Below, one piece after another: positions 12,389 through 23,088 of a stretch of DNA of 64,000 bases. Both the position numbers and the translations under genes were made by a program. The notes below the pieces were generated by a model. The model did not search any database and was not told where the DNA came from. It saw only the letters and a program-made list of their open reading frames with translations. This DNA comes from Vitellaria paradoxa (lineage: Eukaryota > Streptophyta > Magnoliopsida > Ericales > Sapotaceae), in NCBI GenBank assembly GCA_019916065.1, contig CM034239.1, positions 48,249,812-48,313,811 of the forward strand, given 5' to 3'. How positions within the stretch are numbered: position 1 is the stretch's first letter; the number at the start of each line of letters is the position of its first letter.

Positions 12389-14020
12389 CAGTTTATTGAA
12401 AAGTAAAGCAACTATAGTCCTATCTCTCTTTTCGTTGGAGACACGGCTACACTTAGCTACGTGCAGCAAGCCCTTTAAACCCCTAGGTTCCCCCTAGTGG
12501 ACGAGTAAGGTCTCGTGAAGGTTTGCAGTGAATCTACCCACAAAATTCAATAAACTAGTTCAATGTATAGTAAAAGTCTTTCAAACAATTTCTGGTTCAA
12601 TCTCAATAAAGAATTAGTCACTACACCCAAAAATTGCATAAAACCTCCCAATGCATGTTAAACTTACCTAATTCTCAACCCATTCAAATGTATCAATTCA
12701 TATCATTCATTCAAAATAGTCATCAAATACTCTAAGATTGTGGCCTTGACTTCAATTCTCACCAAGATGCCCACTCACAAATAAAATCACTCGAACAAGG
12801 TTACTCTCATGGTTCATGCAAGAATGCAATGTCAAATAAGTGCAATGAACCCAATTCACGAAGTGACTGAAAGAATTAAGATATGGAGTGTTGCATAGCT
12901 TCATGAGGAATGTATTAATGCATTACAAGAGAACTATTATCAACCACATGAAATAGATCAATGCTCTTATAAGTGTTGTTCACCTAAAGTCCATTAGGTC
13001 TTTACTAGGTTGTAACTTGGCCATGGGGTATTGGTTAGACAACCAAAGGATAGGAAAATCAAAGTGCATGTCTAAGGATTACAATGATAGTGCAATGACA
13101 AACCCCCCAACTTCTCTCTTTTCAACTCCTTGAATACTAAACATTGAAGCTTTCTTATTATTATTATTTTTTTTTCTTTTTTTTCATGGGACTAATAATA
13201 ACTTATGAATTGCTATGTCCCTATTTTTTTTCTCTTTTATTTTATTTTATTTTTTTTTTTCACACATTTTCTAATATAAGCTCCTCCCTTATACACCTTG
13301 TTTCAATTCTTGCACAAACATCCCAAGACATGCAAGGGTTGGCTCACCTATATATCTAAGGCTAAGGGTCAAAGATGTGGCTAAGACAAAAAATTTCATG
13401 TATATATTTTTTTTCAAATGCTTCAAAGTGGCTCTAATGGTAATGTAATCAAAGAAAGGTTATAAGCTTCCAAATGTATGAAAGATGGCCTAACATCACT
13501 CTCTAGGTTTCTAACACTTTTTTTTTCAGAGACATTAATCCATACATGTAAATCAAAAATAGTATCTTGTGCATTCAATACCAAAGCAAAATATATGACG
13601 AAGCTATTCAAGAACAGTGAGATGAAAGAAATCATATAGAAGTTAAGTATAAACCCTCAAGAATAAAAGATTAGGCTCTAAAGCTCACAAAATATGGGGT
13701 TTTAAGTCTCCACCTTTATCTTGGCATACTTGAATGACTAATTCTCATGAATTCAAATCCTTAATCATTTTCATATAATGGTTTCAAAATGACAAGTTAT
13801 CAATGCAATAGGCAATTTTATACTCAATTTGAATTAAAGTGCCTTCTTCAAGATTGAAACCAAACCATTCATTATTTTCATGACTGATACTAACATTAAA
13901 CTAGTTAAGAGAACACATATACAGTCTAGTCATGCAAATTCAAGAAAGTCATAAATAACAATGATTTTCAAAATTTCAAAAAATTTTCTCATTCATGTAA
14001 AATCTTTTCATCATGCGACC
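12389..14020 (-). other. A2 3' non-coding region
   Basis: No credible gene. T-rich tracts at 13155-13260 and 13405-13415. About 13420-13730 holds the blocks shared with B and C. Short ORFs here are low-complexity and unsupported. Confidence 0.7.
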
Positions 14021-14021
14021 C

Positions 14022-14058
14022 TACCCCCCAACTTAAATGTCACATTGTCCTCAATGTG
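14022..14058 (-). other. Internal polypurine tract and hairpin of A2
   Basis: Minus-strand AAGTTGGGGGGTA with an upstream perfect 7-bp hairpin CACATTG-AGGA-CAATGTG (14041-14058). In A this unit lies 3' of the extra ORF, whereas in B and C it lies 5' of it. Confidence 0.65.
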
Positions 14059-14277
14059 AAAACTATGAAGTATATGTGAGGATGTAGTGTGCAAAGTGAG
14101 CATGATGAGGTACAATAACAGTAAAGCATAACTAAGACTGAACATGCATCTATCAGATTAACCACTAAGAATAGAAATATTCATGGCAATGCAAGTGGTT
14201 AATAATAGTAACAGAAGAATAAAAAAAACGAGACAAAAAAAAGAAAAGCAATAAAATAAAATTGGAAAGGAACATAC

Positions 14278-14826
14278 CTTCTGATAGCATCCTTCAGGTC
14301 TAAATGTTGACGAAGTTCAAATAAAAACTGTAAAGGAATTCCATAATCATCCACATCCGATTCATTTAAATTATCGTCAATTCCATTTTCAACCTCACTG
14401 TTAGCACTCCCCTTCTCAGAAAACCCCAATGGTGATGTAGTGGCTAAGCCAGTCTCAGAGTCAGAATAAATATCGGTGTCAATAACATAAGTAGGAGCAT
14501 CAGGCCAGTCAGTAGAAATATCAGTGATCTCAGTCCACTCCATATCTAGGAGAAGCTGAAGGTCAATCTCATCCCACCACTCCCCCTCAAGAGGTTGATC
14601 AGGGTTGAAATGAACAATAGGAGGAAATACAAGTGGCAATGGTAAGGAATTTCCCTCAATAAAATTTTCTTTAGGCCATAATTCCAAGTCATCGTCAGAA
14701 AAATCCATATCACTCCCCTCACTGATTATAAAATGAAAATCGCCCCTCTTACGTTTCTTGCCGATAATCAATTTAATACGAGACTCTGAGTTTTTAAATT
14801 CTTTAGTAAAATCACTCAAGATGAAC
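14278..14826 (-). CDS. Acidic exon-like ORF of A2
   Basis: An open stretch of about 183 codons. Contents: basic GKKRKRGDF near residues 22-30, acidic GSDMDFSDDDLELW, DEIDLQLLLDMEWTEI, TDIYSDSETG, and the tail ELRQHLDLKDAIRRY. There is no ATG near its start. Instead it opens after a pyrimidine-rich tract ending CACAG (14827-14831) and closes at AAG/GTATGT (14278/14277), so it looks like an internal exon. The frame at the acceptor agrees with a donor-like CACA/GTGAGA that overlaps the stop of the preceding ORF at 15067. I do not recognise a family. An alternative is a captured fragment of a host gene. No equivalent is visible in B or C. Confidence 0.5.
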
Positions 14827-15063
14827 CTGTGCTTAAAAGAAAAGACATGGAAATAAATTTAAAACAGAAGCATCTCAAGCACAAGGAAATTAACATAAAG
14901 CAAATAAGGCATAATACATCACCATAGAAACAAAAGTAGCATAAGTATCCAATAATTACATCCCAGAAAATAAATGCACCCTAAAAGAGTTTTAGGAGTA
15001 ACAAATTATACAATGAGTGATCAAAATCCTAAACTCTCAGAACCCAAAGATAACAAGGTCCTC

Positions 15064-16147
15064 TCACTGTGGAGGTGGAAAAGAGTCACGAAGGTGATCC
15101 AGGACACTTTTCAGCAAATGTTCCTGGGTCTGCTGAGACTGCTGGATGCGTAGGAGCAACTGATGATCTTCTTCTTGATTCTTCTCTATGTGATCCATGC
15201 GCCCCTCTAAGACATCAAGCCGACTAGCCAATTTAGAATTAGTGACTTCTTGTTCTTCCTCAAAGTCCTCCAGTATAGGAGCTGAAGTATGTTCATGGAC
15301 CTTTTGGGCTTTTCTCTTCTTAATAGCCATGTCGCCACGGGACTTGATATAAGAAGTGATAGTGAATGGTTGCAATACCAAGGCCATGGGCATGTCATCT
15401 GTAACTTGGGCCCCTCTCTTCCTAAAAATCTCGGTAAGAGCACCTCCAAAGGGCAAAGCAGTCAATAAGCCAGGCTGCTCACAAACATAGGAAATGTGGT
15501 TCCAAAGATAAGATGGGAGATCAATGGTCATGCCGGTCCCAATTGCATATATCAGTCTGGCCCTAAGAGGTGTGCAGTCTGAATTTCGATTTTGAGGAAG
15601 TAAATTGGTGCAAGAGAACATGTGCAAAGCCCAATATTTATCAGTAAGTATAGAACATGGCTTTCTACATTCCACATCCCATTCCTGGCCTTCTGAGACA
15701 ATTTCTGATACTAGATTCAAGAAAGGTGGTGTCCCTTCAGCTGGATAAGTGAACTCGGGCTTTTGGACCCGGGGTAATTGAAAAACTTGGGCTAAATCAT
15801 CCGGGGTAAGAATGATTTCAACCCCCCTAACCCAACTGACAAGGCGTTCTCTTCCTCATCTCTTACTAATTGAGCCCTCTTTGAAGTTCGCAAAGAACTC
15901 TCTGACCAAGTCAACCACAGTAGGCATTAAACTTAGCTATACCGAGCCATTGTCGCCCCTCAAAGTTTTGCTCTAAAAGGAATTCTTCACTTTTAAAATG
16001 ATCAATTTGCCAATATCGTTCAACCACCACTGGCTTATTCACCCACTTGTCATCATAATTCAGTTCAGCTGCTGCCCTCCAAAATCGATTTCTATCAAAA
16101 GTAGGTTCATATTGTCGATTGGCAACATGCTTAGTTCTTGGAGGCAT
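15064..16147 (-). pseudogene. Extra 3' (env-like) ORF of A2, frameshifted
   Basis: Starts MPPRTKHVANRQ at 16147. Residues 1-78 are open to 15911; a missing CA in the codons after FNAYC, compared with A1, shifts the frame. The reading is recovered at 15720-15064 (218 codons) with CTPLRARLIYAIGTG, DLPSYLWNHISYV, LPFGGALTEIFRK and a long C-terminal coiled coil (LDVLEGRMDHIEKNQ onward). Similar blocks occur in the B and C ORFs, which resemble the plant-specific 'putative plant transposon protein' domain. No signal peptide or membrane helix is seen. Its position after integrase is that of the Athila env-like ORF; the true role is unknown. Confidence 0.75.
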
Positions 16148-16152
16148 GGGGA

Positions 16153-16478
16153 CTACAAATTAATAATGATAAGAAATAAGTCATTCTAAGCAATCCTTAT
16201 GTCCACCCAAAGTTGGTGGCCCCATTCTAATGACAACTAAACAAAATACTTAATAAATAGCACCAAATCACCAAACAATGTTCTTATGGATCCAAATCAA
16301 ACCCACGGTAGAAAAAATGCAAACTTTGGAAACTAATTCAAACTAATACTACCCTTGAATATTAATGTCCAAAGAAAGTGTTTTGGTGAGATAGAACATA
16401 ACTCTTGAAGCTTTGAAGCTTAAGGTGAACAAATAAGGGAGAATCGAACTAGGGCTTGAAGCAAAGAGAAGAACATAC
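16153..16478 (-). other. Candidate 5' UTR intron of the A2 extra ORF
   Basis: Minus-strand donor AGAAG/GTATGTTC at 16479/16478 and acceptor TTAATTTGTAG ending at 16153, five bases before the ATG at 16147. Both sites are also present in A1. Inferred from sequence only. Confidence 0.4.
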
Positions 16479-16850
16479 CTTCTAGAAGAGTGGAAAATGC
16501 AGGAAATTGTTGATTTCAACTGAAATAGAATCAACTTCTTTTTTGAAGAATCTTGCACGGTTAGATGATTTCTAGGTTGTATTTTGCTAGAGAGAGAGAA
16601 TATTGAAAAGGGGAATCGGCTTAGGGGCTGCCGAATTGAAGTTAACAGCTGCAGAAACCATTTTATACCAGCCCGCAGGGTCCGAACCGTCCCCCCAGGG
16701 GGTCCGGACCACAGTATACTCGGCTCTAATTCTTGCTTATTGCTCTAATTCTCTCAATTTTCCTAATAATACTAACTAAAAAAAAAAATAAAATAAATAA
16801 ACGGCAAGCTAACCTAGATCTACTATACACTACAAATACTTAAATGCGGA
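16479..16850 (-). other. A2 spacer between integrase and extra ORF
   Basis: Non-coding. Apart from the promoter-like module, it holds a CT-rich run near 16590 (minus strand CTCTCTCTCTAGC) that could lie close to a transcription start, and an A/T-rich stretch next to the integrase stop. Confidence 0.5.
16658..16710 (-). promoter_or_regulatory. Candidate internal promoter of the A2 extra ORF
   Basis: GGTCCGGACC (16701-16710) and GGTTCGGACC (16679-16688, minus reading) are 22 bp apart, followed 10 bp downstream by a strong TATA box GGTATAAAATGG (16658-16669). The flank matches the LTR copy of the module (CTGTGGTCCGGACCCCCT). It lies about 510 bp upstream of the extra ORF and just after the integrase stop. 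Confidence 0.6.
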
Positions 16851-17564
16851 CTATTCATAAGGAGGGGGATCTAAAAGATCCCATGTTTCAATGCAAGCCG
16901 CAAAGTTTTGTAAGTATGGTTTCAACCTATGCCCATTCACCTTAAATCGATGTTTATTCTTTGGATTTTCAATCTCAATGGCTCCATGATCTGACACATG
17001 CGTTACTATGAAAGGTCCTGACCACCTAGATTGTAGTTTCCCTAGGAATAGATGAAGTTGTGAGCGATAAAGTAATACTTTTTGGCCTTCATGAAATGAT
17101 CGTCGAGCAATATGCCGATCATGTATTTTCTTTATCCTCTCTTTAGATAGTAAGGCATTCTCATAAGCGTCATTCCGTAATTCTTCCATTTCTGCAATTT
17201 GTAGTTTACGGTGTAACCCCGCCTCATCAAGATTAAAGTTGAAGTTCTTAATTGCCCAATAAACTTTATGTTCTAATTCAATGGGCAAATGGCATGGTTT
17301 ACCGTAAACTAACCTGTAGGGAGACATTCCTAAGGTAGTTTTATATGCAATGCGATATGCCCATAGGGAATCTGTCAATCGTAGTGACCAATCCTTGCGG
17401 TTAGGATTAACCGTCTTTTCTAGGATCGTCTTAATTTCCCTGTTTGCAAGCTCTACCTGGCCACTTGTCTGGGGGTGATATGGAGTTCCTACTTTATGTG
17501 CCACCCCATATTTAAGAAATAGAGTGCCTACAGGTCGGTTACAGAAATGTTTTCCCCCCATCAC
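16851..17564 (-). pseudogene. pol: A2 integrase C-terminal half (frameshifted from pol)
   Basis: 237 codons covering the third catalytic residue region ([19 protein letters not shown]), the [21 protein letters not shown] motif shared by Athila integrases, and a C-terminal region with [10 protein letters not shown] and [10 protein letters not shown]. The frame differs by one base from the upstream pol ORF because of a run of six G at about 17554-17559; five would join them. It ends LDPPPYE with TAG at 16851. Confidence 0.88.
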
Positions 17565-20160
17565 TAATTATCGCTCGAGGTACCCCGAAGCATGAAAATA
17601 TGTTTTCATGGAGGAATTTAAGAACTACTTTATGGTCGTTTGTCTTAGCAGCTACTGCTTCTACCCATTTAGAAACGTAATCAACTCCTACTAATATGAA
17701 TTCATACCCAAAGGAGCTTGGAAAAGGACCCATGAAGTCTATTCCCCAACAATCAAATATTTCCAAAACAATAATAGGGGATAGAGGCATCATGTTCCTA
17801 CGAGTCAAGCTACCTAACCGTTGACATCTGTCACAGGTAGTACAGAATTGATGAACATCCTTAAATAACGTAGGCCAATAGAATCCACATTGTAATATCT
17901 TTGCAGCTGTTTTGTTCGTGGAAAAGTGGCCACCACACGCTTGAGAATGGCAGAACTCAATTATTCCTTGGACTTCCCAGTTAGGAATACACCTACGGAT
18001 AACTTGGTCAGGGCAGTATTTAAATAAATACGGATCATCCCAAAAGAAAACTCTCACATTCCTAAGGAATTTCTTCCTATCTTTAGAAGTCCATTCATCC
18101 GGGATTTGTCTTATCACTAAGTAGTTAGCAATATCAGCATACCAAGGAGGGGTAGAGGCTGTTATTACTTGCACATGAAATAGCTGTTCATCAGGGAAGC
18201 TATCATTGATTTGAGTATCATCTTTAAGATAGACTTCAACCGGTAAACGTGACAAATGATCCGCCACCACGTTCTCTACACCCTTCTTATCTCTTATTTC
18301 GAGGTCAAACTCTTGCAGTAGCAATATCCATCGGAGTAATCGTGGTTTGGCCTCTTTCTTGGTCAACAGGTACTTAAGTGCAGAATGGTCAGTGAATGAT
18401 AACTGTTGAACCAATGAGATAAGGAATTTCTCAAGGGCAAAGACAACTGCTAGTAATTCTTTTTCAGTTGTTGTGTAGTTCTTTTGAGTGTCATTAAGGG
18501 TCTTACTAGCATAATAAATAACATGTGATTTTTTGTCTTTTCTCTGTCCTAGTACAGCTCCAATAGCATGGTCACTAGCATCGCACATCAATTTGAATGG
18601 CAGTGACCAATCAGGAGTTTGTAAAATAGGAGCTGTAGTTAGACATCCCTTGAGTTTTTCAAAAGCTTGCTGGCATTGATCAGTCCATTCAAAGGGTGTA
18701 TCTTGTGTTAGTAATTTACACAAAGGCCTGGAAATTTCACTAAATGATTGAATGAACCTTCGATAGAATCCAGCATGTCCCAAGAAAGATCTAATATCCT
18801 TTACTGATTGGGGTTTGGGAAGCTTTTGAATCAGCTCTACTTTTGCCTGATCTACCTGAATACCTTCTTTTGAAACTATGTGCCCTAGAATGATGCCTTG
18901 TGTCACCATAAAATGACACTTTTCCCAGTTAAGGACAAGGTTCTTTTCCTCACATCGAGTTAATACTAGATCAAGGTGTTGCAAGCATTGCTCGAATGAG
19001 TCACCATAGACAGAGAAATCGTCCATAAATACTTCGACGATCTCTTCTACCATCTCACTAAATATGCTAATCATGCAACGCTGAAAAGTGGCAGGGGCGT
19101 TACATAGGCCAAACGGCATTCGTTTGTATGCAAAGGTGCCAAAGGGACAGGTGAATGTAGTTTTGGATTGATCCTCTAAAGCCACCTCTATTTGGTTATA
19201 GCCCAAATAGCCATCTAAAAAGCAGTAATAAGCACGCCCAGCCACTCTTTCTAAAACTTGATCTAAGAATGGAAGAGGAAAGTGGTCTTTTCTAGTACTT
19301 GGATTGAGTTTCCTATAATCAATGCATACTCGCCAACCAGTTTGCACTCTCGTTGGGACTAGCTCATTATTTTCATTCCGAACTACGGTAATACCTGACT
19401 TCTTAGGTACCACTTGCGTAGGACTTACCCATTGGGAATCAGAAATTGGGTAAATTATCCCTACATCAAGCAACTTTAGTACCTCAGCCCGTACTACCTC
19501 TTTCATATTTGGATTGAGCCTTCTTTGCATTTGTCGTACCGGCTTGGCACCCTCTTCTAAATAAATGTAATGTGTGCAAAGGAGTGGACTTATACCTGTT
19601 AAATCTGCCACTGACCACCCTAATGCTTTCTTATGGGTCTTTAACAGCTCTATCAAGGTATGTTCTTGGTCAGTAGTCAATTCAGAAGATATTACTACAG
19701 GGTATGTTTCTCCTTCACCTAGAAAAGCATACTTCAAATTAGAAGGTAATGGTTTCCTATCGGGACTTGGGGCTTTCACATTCGAAGATTGAGCTTTGTT
19801 CAATAGTGGCCCTAGATTTTCAAACATCGGTTTCCAATTACCTATTGACATTAATGGGCAAACGTCTAACCATTCATATAGCATGTTGCTGAGTTCACTA
19901 GGTATCATAAAATCCCCTTTTTCTATATCACTGCATAGTACTCTTTCTAAAGGATCTTCTATGAATTCCCTATCAACGTAATTCTGAACGATGGTTTCGA
20001 CTACGTCTACCTCTTGTATTTCAGCCACTTCTTTTGGTTGTTTGGTAACATGAAAGATATTTGTTTCAAACTCTATGTTACCAAAGGACATCTTCATGGA
20101 TCCATTCCTACAATTAATCAAAGCATTTGACGTTGCTAAAAATGGACGTCTAAGAATCAC
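17539..20160 (-). pseudogene. pol: A2 pol: RT, RNase H and integrase N-terminal/core
   Basis: 873 open codons. Order: end of the protease region ([14 protein letters not shown], 2-16), RT with [49 protein letters not shown] and FMDDFSVYG (about 375-383), RNase H with [33 protein letters not shown] and [10 protein letters not shown], then integrase zinc region [10 protein letters not shown]...CTTCDRCQ and core [12 protein letters not shown] with SDGG just before the shift. Oddities: GYLGYNQI in place of the GYSGYNQI seen in B and C, and a distorted segment after ALEKF made by a 2-base and a 4-base deletion that together keep frame. It also lacks an N-terminal fusion to protease because of a frameshift near 20165. 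Confidence 0.92.
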
Positions 20161-20767
20161 AGGTGTCGATCAGGTGCTGACAAACTGGTTAGTGGTTGTG
20201 TATCAAGGATTATAAAATCCACCGGAAAATAAAAATTTTCCACTTGCACCAGTACATCTTCAACTATACCTCGTGGGACTTTTATAGATCTATCTGCAAG
20301 TTACAGAGTCACACGGGTAGGTTTAATCTCTCCTAATCCTAGTTGCTCGTACACTGAATAGGGAAGTAAGTTCACACTAGCTCCTAAATCAAGAAGTGCT
20401 CGACTAACAAAGAATTCCCCTATATAACAAGAGATAGTAGGACACCCAGGGTCCTTATATTTCGGGGTGTGCGACATTGAAGAATAGCACTTGCTTGTTC
20501 TGTTAGGAAAGTTTTTTCCTTAACATTCAGTCCCCTCTTCACAGTGCATAGCTCTTTCAAGAATTTTGCATACACTGGGATTTGTTTAATTGCATCTAAA
20601 AGAGGTATATTGATTTTTACTTGTTTAAAAACCTCTAGCAATTCAGCTGCTTGAGCTTCTCTCTTAGCTTTCAAGAACCTTTGGGGAAATGGTGCTTTAG
20701 GGATATACTCCCTAGGCACTAAGATAGATTCTTTTTTCCTTTTGATTCTCCCCTTTTTCTTCCTCAC
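20161..20767 (-). pseudogene. A2 gag end and protease, frameshifted
   Basis: From 20767 the frame reads SILVPREYIPKAPFPQRFLKA and continues through CTVKRGLNVKEKTFLTEQASAILQ, the conserved stretch before protease, and stops near 20420. Aspartic protease active-site DLGAS is readable in another frame at about 20377-20403, followed by LGLGEI and PTRVTL. One extra T at about 20730 and further indels separate the pieces. Confidence 0.8.
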
Positions 20768-21149
20768 TCTTCTCTTTCTTAGATTCCTCTTCCCTCTTAA
20801 ATTTTTCTTCTTCCATGCCTATGGGTTGTTTTCCTTCCCTCCTATTATCTTCCAACATCCGCTTAGGTTCTAACTCTTCCCTAACCTCAACCATCTTAGG
20901 GTGAATGGTTTTATCTATAGTTTTACCACTCCTAAGCGTCGTGATGTTTTGTACCTGCTCAATATTGCCAGGCATATCTCTCAAGGATTGTCTTGCTGCG
21001 ATAGCTTGATCTTCAGCAGCCATTTCTAATGGTGGAGTAGGAATTCTAGGAGTTTGAGTTTCTCCTAAAGAGGACTCTAATTCTAAAGGAACAGCTAATG
21101 ATTCAGGACGTAACAATCTACCGTCTTCCCCTCTAATCCAACTGTGCAT
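20712..21149 (-). pseudogene. gag: A2 gag remnant lacking capsid
   Basis: Starts MHSWIRGEDG at 21149. Identical to the A1 remnant through the same SLRD-to-MPGNIEQVQ deletion joint and the K/E-rich linker, then shifts frame at a T run near 20732. Sharing the exact deletion joint with A1 shows that the two copies derive from one deleted parent. Capsid and zinc knuckle are absent. Confidence 0.85.
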
Positions 21150-21341
21150 AAGCCAAGCGAATCTTTCTAAGGAAAATTTAACTAAGAGAGATTAACTTTC
21201 AAATTTTTAAGTTTTAAAATTTTTTTGTTTTTGTTTTTTTTTTTTTTTTTTAAAGAAGGAAAAAAAAATTCAAATTCTATCCTAAAGATTCTAAGAACCT
21301 AAAAACTAAAATTGGCGTCCCCTGCAACGGCGCCAAAAACT
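21150..21341 (-). other. A2 leader and primer binding site
   Basis: Primer site complement ccctgcaacggcgcca at 21319-21334, as in A1 with the same single mismatch to tRNA-Asp. Poly-T (plus strand) at 21231-21251. Confidence 0.85.
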
Positions 21342-23088
21342 TGACCGCTCGTAAATAGTGCAGTGCTAATTAACCCCCAAGTGCAAGGGTGTGCGGTGTA
21401 GTTTTAAAACTCAGTAAGTCCGAGGTCGAATCCACAGGGAAGCCTATGTGTTTCAGTTTCTAAGTTCAAATATGAATTGTAGGATTGAATTAGAATTAAA
21501 GTTGCAATTAACTTAAATTGGATTTGATAGAGTTGAAATTTGAGAAATTAAACTAAAAACAAAGTAATTACTAATTAAAGGAATGTTTCAACTTAAATAA
21601 AATTCGAACTAATTTAAATAACTCAGCAAATTAAAATTACTAAACTTGAATTTAAAGAATAACCTAATCTAAGAAGCAAGAGTAATTCAATAATCATCTA
21701 ATTGAACTGAAATGCTTACTAAATTAAAATTCTTAAATAAGACAAGAAGATAAATTCAATTGGAGAGATTCTAATCAGAAATTTTGAAATAATTATCACT
21801 TTTAAAATTAAACTTAACCTAATCAAATTGCAAACAGGATTTATAAGAAATTTAAAACAGTGATTTTATCAAATTGAAATTCTAATAGAAAAGGGTTCTT
21901 GATTCAACCTTCACAATTCCAAGTAATCTATTATTTCACCAAGGGATGATTTTAAATACAATCCATAGTTCACGTCAAAGGATCTATGGATTGTGAAAGA
22001 TTTTCAATTCATTCCAAAATTCCTCGATACACAGTTTTAAATTCACGTTTCATTATGGAAAATAAAACTGGAAAGATTTTATGATAAAAATACTCGAGTT
22101 CAAATCTAGATTAAAATTGTTTAAAAATTATCAAGAAAATTATAATCAAGAGTGTTTATCAGTGATTACAGAGAATATGAACAAACACTCTTGTTTTCAA
22201 AGGTTTTCCAAACAACAAATCAAATTTGAAAATTGTAGATCACTTCACATAGGATTTTGAAACCCATGTGAAGGATCTACGTACATCCCTCAGTTCATAA
22301 CAAATTACCCTTCATTGATTCAGTGAATCAAGAACAAAGGTTTTTACCCTAGCATGCTTTGAAACAACTTAACAAGCTTAGATGAAGACATAACTGTTAA
22401 AGCTTCAAAAACGTAATTAAAACAGTCCTAATGAATGTAAAACCTACCTACGAACATTCAATTAATAATAATGAACCAAAACGAAATACTAGATTAATTA
22501 AAGTTAAACCTTAAGATCAAAACGTACAGCATTCGTATCAAACTCTAAACGAAACCCTAATATTTTAAAGCATCCAAAGATTAAACAAACTAATGGCATT
22601 AATCATAAAAATCATCCACGAACATTCAAAAACTAATAAAGAGCAAGAATGAAATATTAACTTACTTGAAAACGAACTTTGAAATAAGAACTTGAGTAGC
22701 AATCGCAATGACAATCGTCTTAAAAACTTGGAGTACGTAGAGAAACATTCACGAATAATTAAAAATCTTCAAACTCTTCAAATAAATAAATAACTAAAAC
22801 TAAACTTAAACCTAAGAGAAGTAGGAGAAGAGGAAGAAAAACAAAATGCAGCTGCCCCCTCATTCGGCTACACAATGTCATATATAAGCAAACACAAAAC
22901 CCTAATCATTCAAAACGCGGAGCAACAATTCCGTATAAGGGGGTCCGGACCGTCCCTCAGGGGGTCCGGACCACAGTGTATGTTTTATTCAATCAGCTGG
23001 AAGGCAAGCTTCTGTGGTCTGGACCATCAAGCAAGGGGGTCCGGACCACCAAGTGCAGTTTCTCCATCCTTTGATCTTTCAACTTCAG
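21342..23088 (-). repeat. LTR3, truncated
   Basis: Starts TGACCGCTCG at 21342 and matches LTR2 closely, but it stops at aacttcag (23088), where the other LTRs continue with ccgagctttggg. About 275 bases of the U3 side and the polypurine tract are missing, and the sequence passes straight into A3 gag. Paired palindromes are kept at 22942/22963 and 23016/23038, and a shortened TATA-like site at 22880-22887. Confidence 0.93.

Noticed and set aside
13144..13359. Hydrophobic plus-strand ORF resembling membrane segments
   Set aside because: Encoded by T runs in the 3' non-coding region; sequence and frame differ in A1.
14199..14277. Hydrophobic C-terminal tail of the acidic ORF as a membrane anchor
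   Set aside because: The residues come from a pyrimidine-rich stretch directly after a GTATGT donor, so this is more likely intron read-through.
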